A stretch of DNA of 64,000 nucleotides. It comes from Sitta carolinensis. Taxonomy: Eukaryota; Chordata; Aves; Passeriformes; Sittidae. Under the pieces are notes generated by a model that saw nothing but the letters and a program-made list of their open reading frames with translations, was not told the origin of the DNA and made no database searches. The DNA lies in the NCBI GenBank assembly GCA_032173965.1, contig JAVUNC010000004.1, positions 22,049,001 to 22,113,000 on the forward strand, given 5' to 3'. Positions 46,420-56,269 of the stretch are shown here, piece after piece. Position numbers and translations under genes: made by a program. Each line of letters starts with the position of its first letter. The stretch's first letter is position 1.

Positions 46420-49202
46420 AATACACACAGCATGAAGGACAATCAAGAGGAGCTCAAGGGTTTGGCCCAGTCCCAGAGATTTGGTATCAGTGACATAACT
46501 GAAACCTGCTCCAGTGAGTCCTGTGACTGGAGTGCCCAGTTGGATGGTTACAGGCTTTTCATGGGGAACAAGCAGGGAAGAAGAGGGGAAGGGGTAGCAA
46601 TGTATCCAAAGAAGAGGTAGAATTTGTGGAGCTCACAGTTGGCAATGGCTTAGTTGAGAGCTTCTGGATAAGAGCCAAGAGGCACACAAATCATGTGAAT
46701 GTCATTGTGGGAGTCCACTACAGACCTCCCAGACAGTAAAATGATGCTGAGAAATTATTCAATGAGGAACTAAGGGACACTTCCAGTAAAATGTTTTTGT
46801 CCTTCTGAGGACCTTCAACTTGCCAGAAATTACCTGGGAGAACCAAACAGCTGCTATAACCCATAAGATTCCTAAAAAAACTGGATGACAACTCTATGGA
46901 ACAGGTCCTAGGGGAGCTGGCTCAGAAAGATGTCCTGCTTGATCTATAGCTTCTCAACAGGGAGGATCTCATAAGCAAAGACCAGTGGCCATCTTGGACA
47001 CAGTGACCATAAAGCTGCTGAGTTTAAAATTTCTGTTTACAAGAGGGGAAATTCCAGTAAAACCTCAACTCTGGACATAAGGACTGCAGAATTCAGGCTG
47101 TTCAAACAATTATTAAGTAAGATCCCCTGGGAAAATGTTTTCGCTGGTGTAGAGTTATTTTTCAAACACTGGTCACTTTTTAAGCATTACATCCCGAGGG
47201 CACAGGAGCAGGCAATTCCCAAATGTAGGAAGTCAGGCAGGAGATGAAAAAGGCCAGCTTGGTTAACCAAGAATCTTCTCTTGGAAATAAGGCAAAAAAG
47301 GAAGGTGTATGCCCTGTGGAAGCAAGATAAGGTGCCATGGAAGAATACAGAGTTGCTGCTTTTCACTGTAGGAAGAAAACTAATCCAATCAAAGCTGGAG
47401 TTGAAGATAGCCAGAAACGTGGGAGAGAACAACAAAAATCTTTTCAAATATATTATTGGCAAAAAGCAGTAGAAAACAACATTGGCCCATCACAGGATGA
47501 GGACAGCCACCCCATGTACAGGAACAAAGGAAAGGCAGAGGTGCTTTATGCAGTCTTTGTCTCTGCTTCAACATGGATGATGCACCAAGGAGATCTCAGC
47601 ACCCTGAGCTGGAGGACCATGACGGCAAGAATGACCAATTCCCAATCAACCCTGAAACAGCACAGGATTTGCTGCTCCAGCTGGATCTATGGGGCCTGAT
47701 AGGACTCATCCAAGAATCTCCAAAGATGAATGGCTGATGGCATTGCAAAACCTCTCTAAATGATTTTCAAGCAGTCTTGGAAATCCACAGAGGTCCCAGC
47801 TGACTGGAAGCTGGCAAACAGTCTTGTGATTTCCAAGCAGGGTAAGAGGAAGGACCCTGGAAAATACAGGCCTGTCACTCTCACTTCAGTGCCTGGTAAA
47901 GTTATGGAGAAGGTTATTCTGGGGGGTAATAAAAAACACCTGAAAGACACTGCAGTCACTGGTCACAGCCAGCACAGCTTCATGAGAGGAAAGTCCAGCT
48001 TATCAAACTTTGTGTCCAATTATGACAAGATAACACACCTTGTGGATCAAGGGAAGTCACTTGTTGATATCTTTCTGGATTTCAGAAAAACTCTTGACAC
48101 CATCTCAGTATCCTTCCAGACAAAATGTTCCGCAATCAGCTGGATAAGTGCATCATGTGATGGGTGAGCAATTGGATCATGGGTCAGGCACAAATGCTGA
48201 TGGTGACTGGGGTGACATCAGATTGGGGACCTGTAACTAGTGGATTCCCACAGGGCTCCATCTTCAGCCCAGTTCTCTCCCACATCATCATAAATGACTT
48301 GGACACAGGATTGGAATGGATACTGAGCAAGTTCCAAGGTGAAACAAGGAGGAGCTGTTGATTCCCTTAAAGCACAGAAGCCCTGCAGAGAGAGGGCAAA
48401 AAATTAGAGGATTAGGCAATCATCAGCCATATGAAGTTCAACAAGGGAAAATGTTAGTCTCTCCATCTGGGTTCGGGCAACCCTGGATAAATGGTCAGAC
48501 TGGGGAATGAGACACTGGAAATAGTGCCACAGAAAAGGACCTGGGGTCAATGACAAGTTGAATTTGAGCCAGCAGCATCCTGGCAGCCAGGAGGGCCAAC
48601 CCTGTCCTGGGGGGTATCAGGCTCAGCATTGCCATCTGGGCAAGGGAGGGGATTGTCCCACTCTGCTCTGCACTGTGGTGGCCTCACCTTAAGTCCTGGG
48701 TGGCAATTTTAAGCAGGCATTATAAAAAATATTAAATTATTAGAGTGTGTCCAAAAGAGGGCAACAAAGATGGTGAAGGCCTTGAGGAGAAGCCATACGA
48801 GGATCAGCTGAGGCCACTTGGTCTGTTCAGCCTGGAGAAAAGGAGACAAAGAGAAGACCTCACCGCAGTCACCAGCTTCCTCTTGAGGGGAAGAGGAGGG
48901 GACGACACTGATCTCTTCTCTGTGGTGACCAGTGACAGGACCTGAGGGAATGGCCTGAAGTTGTGCCAGGGGACTTCAGGGATGGATACAGAGAAAGATT
49001 TTTCACACAGGGGGTGGCTGAGAATTGGAACAGGCTCTTCAGGGAAGTGGTTACAGCACCAAGCCTGAAAGATTTTGAGAAGTGTTTGACAATTCTCTTA
49101 GACACATGGGGTGACTCTTGGGGATGATGCTGTGCAGCATCAGGAGTTTCACTTAATGATCCTTGTGGGTCCCTTTCAACTCAGCTTATTCTGTAATCCT
49201 GT
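46420..49202 (+). mobile_element. Longest CR1 LINE copy, nearly complete ORF2 plus 3' UTR
   Basis: The + strand holds CR1 ORF2 from its N-terminus to the 3' tail. Order: 'SMKDNQEELKGL' start, AP-type endonuclease ('ITETCSSESCDWSAQLDGYR', 'HYRPPRQ' near 46715-46738), the linker region ('PRAQEQAIPK', 'KRPAWLTKNLL', 'EIRQKRKVYALWKQDK'), then reverse transcriptase (VPADWKLAN at about 47800, KYRPVTLTSVPGKVMEKV, 'GFPQGSIFSPVL', 'INDLDTGLEWILSKF'), and 3' UTR ending TTATTCTGTAATCC (49188-49201). Multiple stops and frameshifts and loss of the FADD strip show that it is dead. It is the same subfamily as the minus-strand copy at 18957. Confidence 0.95.
46432..48361 (+). pseudogene. Broken CR1 ORF2 (endonuclease-reverse transcriptase)
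   Basis: The intact protein would be an endonuclease-reverse transcriptase that nicks genomic DNA and copies CR1 RNA at the nick. Surviving open pieces are 46432-46620 (endonuclease N-terminus, 62 codons, containing GRRGEGVAMY), 47281-47472 (linker), 47760-48167 (RT fingers/palm with the LVDQGKSLVDIFLDF strip) and 48164-48361 (SNWIMGQAQ... to ILSKF). Between them are stops and shifts, for example a stop directly after YPKKR at 46618. After ILSKF (about 48335) the expected FADDTKL is replaced by unrelated residues, so the palm catalytic aspartates are gone. The frame changes show neutral decay. Confidence 0.9.
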
Positions 49203-50758
49203 TCCTGGAACATCCAGTGTGCAAGACATATCTATGCCTACAGCACACACTAAATAAGAAAATGAGTTCCATACAAAGAGTGTCAAGGAGAAAAACAGAG
49301 AAAGTCCATGTATAATAGCTTTTAGATCATAAATACACACTGTTCATTTCCAAATATTGCTTCCAACCCACTGTTATTCATTGGCAATATTTCTCAGACA
49401 CCATAAACTAAAGCGACTATCTAAGTTTAGAAAAAAACACAGGATTTCCTTGCAATGGATCATATCAAAAGGAAGTTGTCTCTATGCAAAAGGAAAAGTA
49501 GGAAAGTTAATAGGAAAGACCATCATTGTCATAAATGCAAGATGGCATTAATACTTTAAATCACAAAGAATATGCCTTTTTTATTCTGTACTATGCTAAG
49601 AATAGTACAAAACTAAGCCCCAATATCCTACTTCATACAGTGCAGAAATTGGGCAAAAATGACTCTTCAAGCAATGGAACACTTCAGAAAGTGTTTCCAA
49701 CTTCATGCTGAACCCTAAGTCTAAACGTTTTTCTAATATGCGTGATTTTATGTACTTATTTACATGTCCATACACACACATATTCTCCCTTCTATTGTGA
49801 TGCACAAAAAGGAAAGATACTGCAGCAAACATAAGGATAAATGGGTCAAACTACTAACGGTCAAATACTTGGGTTTTTTTTAATTATTCTGACTCTTATA
49901 ACAACTTCTAAAGTATCTACATAAATATGCACAGACATTTCGATAGTCTTTGAAATGAGATTTAAAAGCTTAGCCATTGCCAAGGGTTATCTACAATTTC
50001 TACACTTGTTATGATAACTTGTCAATAAATTCTAGCATTGTTTAAAAATTATAATTAGGAAACTTATAATGCATATTCTGTCATGCTTTTCATCTATCAC
50101 AAGATTTAGTTCAGAACACTGGATGCAGAATTCCAGAGTAAAATAAAAAGCGATGACAGGAATGACAGACTCTGTTTTTCTGACAATTAAAAGGCTGAGT
50201 GCTTGCCAACAGCAGCCTGCTCACTAAAAATGAATCTGAAACGGCTGCCAACCACATCAACAGCTTCAGTCATATACATTTTTTATTAGATAAAGATAGA
50301 AATCATGATTCAAGTAAACAGGTACAAGGCACACCAAAGAATACCACCACTACATCTCTAATTCTAATAATATATCTAATAATATAGTCATTAGTACTCA
50401 ATGTCCAAACTTGATAGTTCTATTCATATATAAGCCTGCAAAAACAGCATGTTTAACAGTAACACTATGAATAAAAATAGAAGTTGGAACATTTAACCTC
50501 TGTCAGTCTTGGGTATTGTTTTATGAACAATGAACAGAAAGATCTATTTACTCACACTCTAGCACAAATTTCAGTTTTCTTTTGTTTTCTTTGATATCTG
50601 AACTTCATATCAAAGTAATGTGCATATGCTAATGAATATATAGCTAAAAGGCTCTTTCCCTACTTCCCACCTCCCAAGGATACCACAAGCCTCTAGTTTT
50701 AGCTAATAATACGCTGTGAAAAAAATCCCAACCTTACAACTACAGAAACAAAAAAAAC

Positions 50759-50792
<34 letters not shown>

Positions 50793-51012
50793 AAAAAAAA
50801 ACAAAAAAAAAAAAACAAAAACACCCACCAAACAAACAAACAAACAAACAAAACTTCTCAAAGTTTTTTGTCCTCAAAACTGTTTTGGAAAAGTACTTGT
50901 TTAATCATATTTCAGTGTCTCTCTATTTCAAAATTTCTGGGTGTGTTTTCATGTTACTACCCACTTACTGAGATGTTCCATTTAGCTAGATGTCAAAATT
51001 TGTTTAGAGACC
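49203..51012. other. Unique AT-rich DNA, then A-rich tract
   Basis: No gene is recognised. Short frames at 49357-49551 and 49596-49832 have no homology. The A-rich repeat at 50744-50855 is listed separately. Confidence 0.45.
50744..50855. repeat. A-rich tract grading into (CAAA)n
   Basis: Long A-runs (30 or more) with isolated C residues are followed by a CAAA tetranucleotide array at about 50830-50852. It could be an expanded poly(A) tail, but the sequence to the left shows no recognisable retrocopy. Confidence 0.92.
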
Positions 51013-51019
51013 CCTGCAA

Positions 51020-51346
51020 ATGTGCAGATCTATGTCAAGAAAGAAATGCCTGAAAACTGGAAAAATATATGCCACCTCCATCTTCAAAAAGAGTAAGAAG
51101 AAGGACCTAGGCAACAAGCTAGTCACTAACACCTTGATTGCTGGGATCACTGGGAAGAAGAGGGGCACCTTTCTGGAAACCATTTCCATGTATATTAAGG
51201 ACAAAAATAAAAGTCATGAAGAGTGGTCACAGCACAGCTTCACCAAGAGGAAGTCATTCTTGATTAACTTGACAAAGTTCAGTGATGAAGTGATTGGCCT
51301 GTGGATGATGAGACAGCAGTGGAGTTCAGCCTTTGAAACCATCTGA
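51020..51346 (+). pseudogene. CR1 ORF2 reverse transcriptase fragment, open for 108 codons
   Basis: This frame is a genuine decayed piece of CR1 reverse transcriptase. Residues 14-31 align with the CR1 PIFKKGKKEDPGNY strip (here ATSIFKKSKKKDLGN), the middle with the SLTSVPGKIMEQ region (IAGITGKKRGTFLETIS), then 'QHSFTKRKSFLINLTKFSDE' (family QHGFTKGKSCLTNLxxFYDE). It ends 'SAFETI' and a stop, where the family reads KAFDTV. No catalytic FADD motif lies within it. The initiating ATG is accidental because the true ORF2 starts far upstream and is absent. Confidence 0.88.
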
Positions 51347-51486
51347 ACATAAGATGTGATAAACAGGCTGGTCAAGCAGATGATGAAGTGGATTGAAAAC
51401 TGAATCCAGTCCTGCTTAGTTGAAGGTCACACTGCTATCCAGAGGTGCCTTAACAGAAGAAATGGGCTGACAGGAACCTCATGAAG

Positions 51487-51673
51487 GTCTGCACACTGGA
51501 ACAGACTGTCCAAAGAGGCTGTGGAGTCTCCCTCACAGGAAATATTCAAGAACTGTCTGGATGCAATCCTGTGCAATGCCATGTGCTCTAGGATGACCCT
51601 GCCTGAGCAGGGAGGCTGGACCAGATGACCCTTTGTGTTCCCCTCTAACCTGACAGGTTCTGTGATCCTGTGC
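51487..51673 (+). mobile_element. Nested CR1 3' end inserted in the older CR1
   Basis: It starts in CTGCACACTGGAACAGACTG, passes 'AGGCTGTGGAGTCTCCCTC', 'CTGGATGCAATCCTGTGCAA', 'GGCTGGACCAGATGACCC' and ends with the octamer tail TTCTGTGATCCTGTG at 51659-51672. This whole 3' end sits between two halves of the host CR1 that are contiguous in other copies. Same orientation as the host. About ten host bases at the junction are missing or replaced. Confidence 0.85.
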
Positions 51674-52362
51674 ATCTAGGAAATGCAAAGTCCTGCACCT
51701 GAGGAGGAATAACCCTATACACCAGTACAAACTGGGGGCCAATAAGCTGGAAAACATCCTGACAGAAAAGAACCTGAGGGTCCTGGTCCAGACTGAACAC
51801 AAGCAATGTGCACTGGCACAAAAGGTGAAAGGTAGGCTGGGCTGCACTAGCAGGGGTGTTGCCAGTAGGTTGAGGGAAACGATTCTACATCTTTACTCAG
51901 CCCACTACTGGGTTCCCCAGTACAAGAGACACATGGACACCAGAGACAATCCAGAGAAGATCCAGTAAGAGAATTGATGGATTGGAATACTTAAAATATG
52001 AGGAAAGGCTGAAAGAGCTTGAACTGTTCAGCATGAAGAAAAGAAGGCTCAAGGGGGCCTTATAAATGCAAAAGAGTAGATGAAAGGAGGGTGTAAAGAG
52101 GCTGGAACCAGTCTTCCAAGTGGTGCACAGTAAAAGGATGAGATGGAATGGGCACAAAGTGAGATACAGGTGATACCAAATGAAATACCAGGAAACACTC
52201 ATTTACTGTAAGGTAGCCCAGAGAGGTCTTGGAGTCTCCCCACTTGGACTCTTTTAGAAATGGCTGTGGGCAACTACCTCCTGCTATCTCTACTTGAATA
52301 GGCAGAGTGAACAAGATGGTCTCCAGAGGTTCCTTCCAACCTCAACCATTGTGTGATTCTGT

Positions 52363-54282
52363 TTGATTCAAGAGCATGTTGCATTTATGAAATCTAGTAT
52401 AATTTCAGATGAGATTGAATTTCTTCATTTTCTATACTGAATTTAGTTGCAGGGTTTCATATTCCCAAAGACTACGAGACCAAGAAGGGAACACAGAATC
52501 TTACATCCAAACCAAAAATATGGAAACAGTTCTCTTATGTTTAAAAAGTTTTAAAAACTGAGAAAGTTTTTGGAATTGCATGTATGCATGTGTTTACATT
52601 GTCAATGAAGTGGTGAGGATTTTTGTTGCATTTTAGTATTCCCTCTACACTCAGTTTTAAATGCTACTATTTGAGCACTGATGGAATAGTTTTATTCACA
52701 GCTGCCATTTCTTTAGCCAGAAAAATGTGCTATATTTGAACAAATTTAATTTGATATGTTCCTGAAATTACAAAAAAAATTAAAAAGATTTTATAGCTCA
52801 ATTACTTGTTAAATGCCTTTTATCTTGCCATACTGCATATTTTTTTCATTCTACATTGTCTAGAAAACAAAATTTTGAAAATTATTCTAAGTATCCACTT
52901 GGTGGGACTGATTTAACACTAATCACAATATCCTTGATTATTTCTTAAATTATTCAAGGGAAATATACAGTCTAAGTACAATGCAGTACAATTCATTAAG
53001 TTTAAGTTATATAATTTTGTCTTTTTCCATTGAGTGGCTGGTTTACTCTTTATAAACGTGGACACAAAATGTTCATTATATCCAAGCTTCCAAATCATTG
53101 AGATGTCTGCAGGTTTATTAAATATAGAAGTTTAATCTGACCATGACTGGTTGCAATCAGCCTGTATCTTCTCTGCTGCTCATCTAGACTATCTTATAAA
53201 CATTCCTATCAAAGGTCATGAAGAATATTGAATTATTGTTCTCATGAGGCTTATTCTATTTTGATAAGAGCATATTTCAATTTACAGAGAACTGGCAAAT
53301 TTCTGCTCTCAGTTATCCTGCCATAACAATGGTAATTAATTTAATTGCTTATACCAAGAGGCATAACAAATTATCTCAGAAGCACTCAATTCAACCCTGA
53401 TTTGGGGAAAATAACATTTTCTCCCTATACTGGCAGCAAACAGAGAGCAAGAATTTTGTCTCTTGATGCACCTGAGCCTCATACAGTTCAGCTGTACATG
53501 CACTTGAAATTCTAAATGTGTGAGAAACGACTTCAAAATGCTGTCAGCTTCTTTTCCCTGAAATCAGAACACTTGTCATCAGGAAAATAATATCATACAA
53601 TGGAAGATGGAAAGTAAAAAATGTAGTGCTATACTTTATTACAGCCTACACTGGTGACCAAGATCAGTTCATTCCAACAACGGAAAGAAAGATTTCATCT
53701 TTTTCTTTAAAAGCACAATGCACAGAAGTTTTTCAAAGTTTCTGTCCTGTCAGAACTGGATAAAATAGGTCAGGAGAAAGACAGAAAAAGGAAAAGGAAG
53801 AAAAAGGAAGAAGCTTAATGCACCTTTTCTTTCTTTTTTAACTGTAAAAGATAGATGAACTTCTAATTTTATTTTTTTTTAAACTGTGAAGTATTGTGCT
53901 CATTATGCAAGATGATAGACTATCGGAAGAAAATATAGATATAAGGACTAAAAAAGAAGTCTTTAATTCAAAACTGCTATCATATTCAAACTTGCAGAGG
54001 TCTTGGTGCCACCAAGAATCATCAGAGATTAAAGCAGTTTTTAGGTCTCTTCTTGTCTGCTTTCTTTGATGGTCTGATGAAGAAGAGATAACCATAACCC
54101 TCGCATTTAAAACAGAAAGTCTCTCTTCAGTTTGCCAAGATTACACATCTTTGCTAGCACAAACACCTTCTCCTATGAGTGCACTTGAGAGCAGGAGGTC
54201 TCCCTGCAGCCTTTCACACTGGCGGAGGCTGCTGATACAAGGGTTTTCTTGTCATTAGCTCTCCCCCAGTCTCTAAGCTTAC
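52363..54282. other. Unique AT-rich DNA, no gene recognised
   Basis: Nothing recognisable. A short frame at 53336-53536 and another at 53838-54095 (both minus) have no homology. Confidence 0.45.
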
Positions 54283-54361
54283 CTATTGATTTGAGACATA
54301 AAGTCCCCTGAAAGTATTAATAGCAGCTGTGGAAGAAGAAAGCATCTCTAACCCTGCAGTT
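54283..54361 (-). other. Candidate internal exon on the minus strand (weak)
   Basis: On the minus strand TTTATCTATTTATCCCCAG is a good acceptor, ending at 54362. A second acceptor, TTCTTCTTCCACAG, ends at 54327. Both lead to a strong donor TAG|GTAAGC with its GT at 54282-54281. The longer exon would be 79 bases and the shorter 44 (54326-54283). The shorter one is open in the frame that reads LLILSGDFMSQIN. No homology is recognised and no neighbouring exon is established, so this rests on splice motifs alone. Confidence 0.2.
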
Positions 54362-55864
54362 CTGGGGATAAATAGATAAATATTTAATGGTTTTCTCCAG
54401 GTTAAACATAAGCCAGGCAAACTTGAAACATTCTCCTTGAGATGATTTCAGAGAAAATGTAGTGCAGTCACACTTCAAAACCATGGGCCACAATATATGT
54501 AGTTGTAAGTCTAAAAATGTTAATTTAAGGTTTATTATGGAGTTTCAATATAAAATCAAATAGTAATTTCTCAGAGATATGCATTGACTGCCACTCTACT
54601 AAGATTCTTAATAAATGATAAACATACATGAATGATTCCTGATTTTTTAAATATCCTTACTGAAGCCAAATGGAGGTATATAAGATAAATGCAATGCAGA
54701 CAACTGTTAAAGAAAGGACTACATTTGATGTCTCACTTTTTTATTTGGATTTCTAAATTAACTTATTCTTAGCCACCAAAATATATTATTGCTTACATAA
54801 GTGATCTTGTTTTGCCTTTGTCTAAATGTATTCATAATTCTAAAAGGAAAATAGAAATTTATCAATTCGTAGCTATTGTTACCTATTCAAAAGTTTCTAT
54901 AAAAACAATCAAAGAAAAGTTGAGATGATAACAGGACAAACTAAAGGAGTAATGATAAAATGATCATATAAAATTTAAAGCTATGAAAGAAGTATTTTCA
55001 TTTAGAAATTCATTTATGTAAATTGCCTGATCATCTGCTTTTTCAAACTTAGTTTCAGAAGAAACAGTCTTCTGCCTTTACAATAAATAACAAATTTGGT
55101 TTTGGTAGAAAAAAACAGGAAATATATTTCTGCTATCATTGTGGGAAAGAAGGGGCTTAAAATCTCAGAAAGAAGGGATTCAGAAAAAAATATCCTTAAA
55201 CAAGTTTCTCTTCATTACTCTAATATAATGGAAGATAACAATAATTTATTTTTAATAATTCTCTCAAGACACTGAGCAAATATCTACACTTCCAGTATTA
55301 ATTTGGCTCATGCCCGTTTTCAGGCACTGTGCAATGTATCTGAGAACACCTGAGTAGACACAGCAGTAAAATCATCAGCTGAGTCCCTATGACCCAGAAG
55401 GGTGTCATAATAGGCAATATATTAATAAAGTTCTTATTTGCAATTCTCACAAGATCATATTAACCATTCAGAAGGAACAAGGTAATTCTACATAAACAAA
55501 ACTTTGTATTTACTAAGTAAGTGCTACCATGTCTATATCAAACAACCTCAAATTTCAGTACCTTATGACTTTCTGTATCTGGTGAGGAAAGAAGATTTGG
55601 GGTTTATTTTCAATTTTAAAAAGGACAAGAGAAAAGAACTAACTACTAACACAAACACCTAAAAATGAGGGTAAGGGCACTGACTGCTTTTAGTTCATTG
55701 TAGGCAAAACAATGACAAATGATAAATAAGAGTATTTTATTGTTCTGTTTGGATGTTTTGTTTATGGAGTAATTTCTAAGACTAGACAACTACTGATAGA
55801 ACAGCTACAGCACTGCTAAATTGACTTCAGGCGCATGAAACTGTAACAAGTGTGAACAGCACGC
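54362..55864. other. Unique AT-rich DNA, no feature seen
   Basis: No repeat family or coding homology is recognised. Confidence 0.45.
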
Positions 55865-56166
55865 TGTGGTAAAGTGGCCTGGCTCAGCTTCACACTATTT
55901 TGCATTTACAATTGTTACTAAGCCACAGCGGCAGTCTGGATTTTTCCAGGCCCGTCTTTCTAAGTTCTGTTTCTTCCTGTTGTTTTGGGTTTTGAAGTCT
56001 GTTCTCACAGTTTGACCATAAACATCAGGTCTGTGTTTATAGAATGAAATCTCTGTTTTGGATTCTTTCTGTGGGACAGACTTTCTTTGATGTCCCTGTG
56101 TTTTGGCCAATGCGGGTGAAGAGTTCTGTCACTCTCCCACCAATTAGAGTGGCCCATCCAAAAAGA

Positions 56167-56174
56167 TATAAAAG
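56167..56174 (+). promoter_or_regulatory. TATA box of the 55865-56269 LTR
   Basis: TATAAAAG with a CCAAT box about 55 bases upstream. It is a canonical, undamaged arrangement. Confidence 0.65.
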
Positions 56175-56189
56175 GGGGTCATTTGTTTT

Positions 56190-56195
56190 AATAAA
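56190..56195 (+). terminator. Polyadenylation signal of the 55865-56269 LTR
   Basis: AATAAA lies 16 bases after the TATA box end, as in LTRs with a short R region. Confidence 0.6.
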
Positions 56196-56269
56196 CTGGA
56201 GTCAGATTTCATCTCTCCAAGCTGTCTTCGGAGAATTTGTATTGTCTCATTACTCGCCACAGTGACACA

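Larger units (their letters stand above)
51013..52362 (+). mobile_element. CR1 LINE, RT to 3' end, interrupted by a nested CR1
   Basis: It enters ORF2 at the 'CLKTGKIYATSIFKKSKKKD' stretch (family pattern VPEDWKxAxVTPIFKKGKKED), continues with 'HSFTKRKSFLINL' and proceeds to ACAGGAACCTCATGAAG at 51486. There a second CR1 3' end intervenes, and the host resumes at about 51679 with GGAAATGCAAAGTCCTGCAC, which in CR1 elements follows within a few bases. It then runs through 'GAGGTTCCTTCCAACCTCAA' to the tail GTGTGATTCTGT at about 52351-52362. It is diverged, with many stops, and of a different subfamily from the 46420 copy. Confidence 0.92.
55865..56269 (+). mobile_element. ERV solo LTR with intact promoter and poly(A) signals, about 405 bp
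   Basis: The sequence runs from TGTGGTAAAG to CAGTGACACA. It holds GGCCAATG (CCAAT box, 56107-56111), TATAAAAG (56167-56174) and AATAAA (56190-56195) in the compact order expected of a U3-R with a short R, then a U5 of about 75 bases. GC content is higher than in the flanks. No retroviral gene or primer-binding site follows, so it is solo. I could not find an exact target-site duplication and the ends are approximate. It is unrelated in sequence to the other LTRs in the window. Confidence 0.75.

Noticed and set aside
46062..46446. Two overlapping 114- and 126-codon minus-strand frames with many cysteines and leucines
   Set aside because: They lie antisense to the CR1 and its possible leader. 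Composition follows the DNA and no signal or domain is recognisable.
50744..50855. Processed pseudogene tail
   Set aside because: No recognisable gene body or upstream AATAAA. The C-interrupted pattern fits a simple repeat better.
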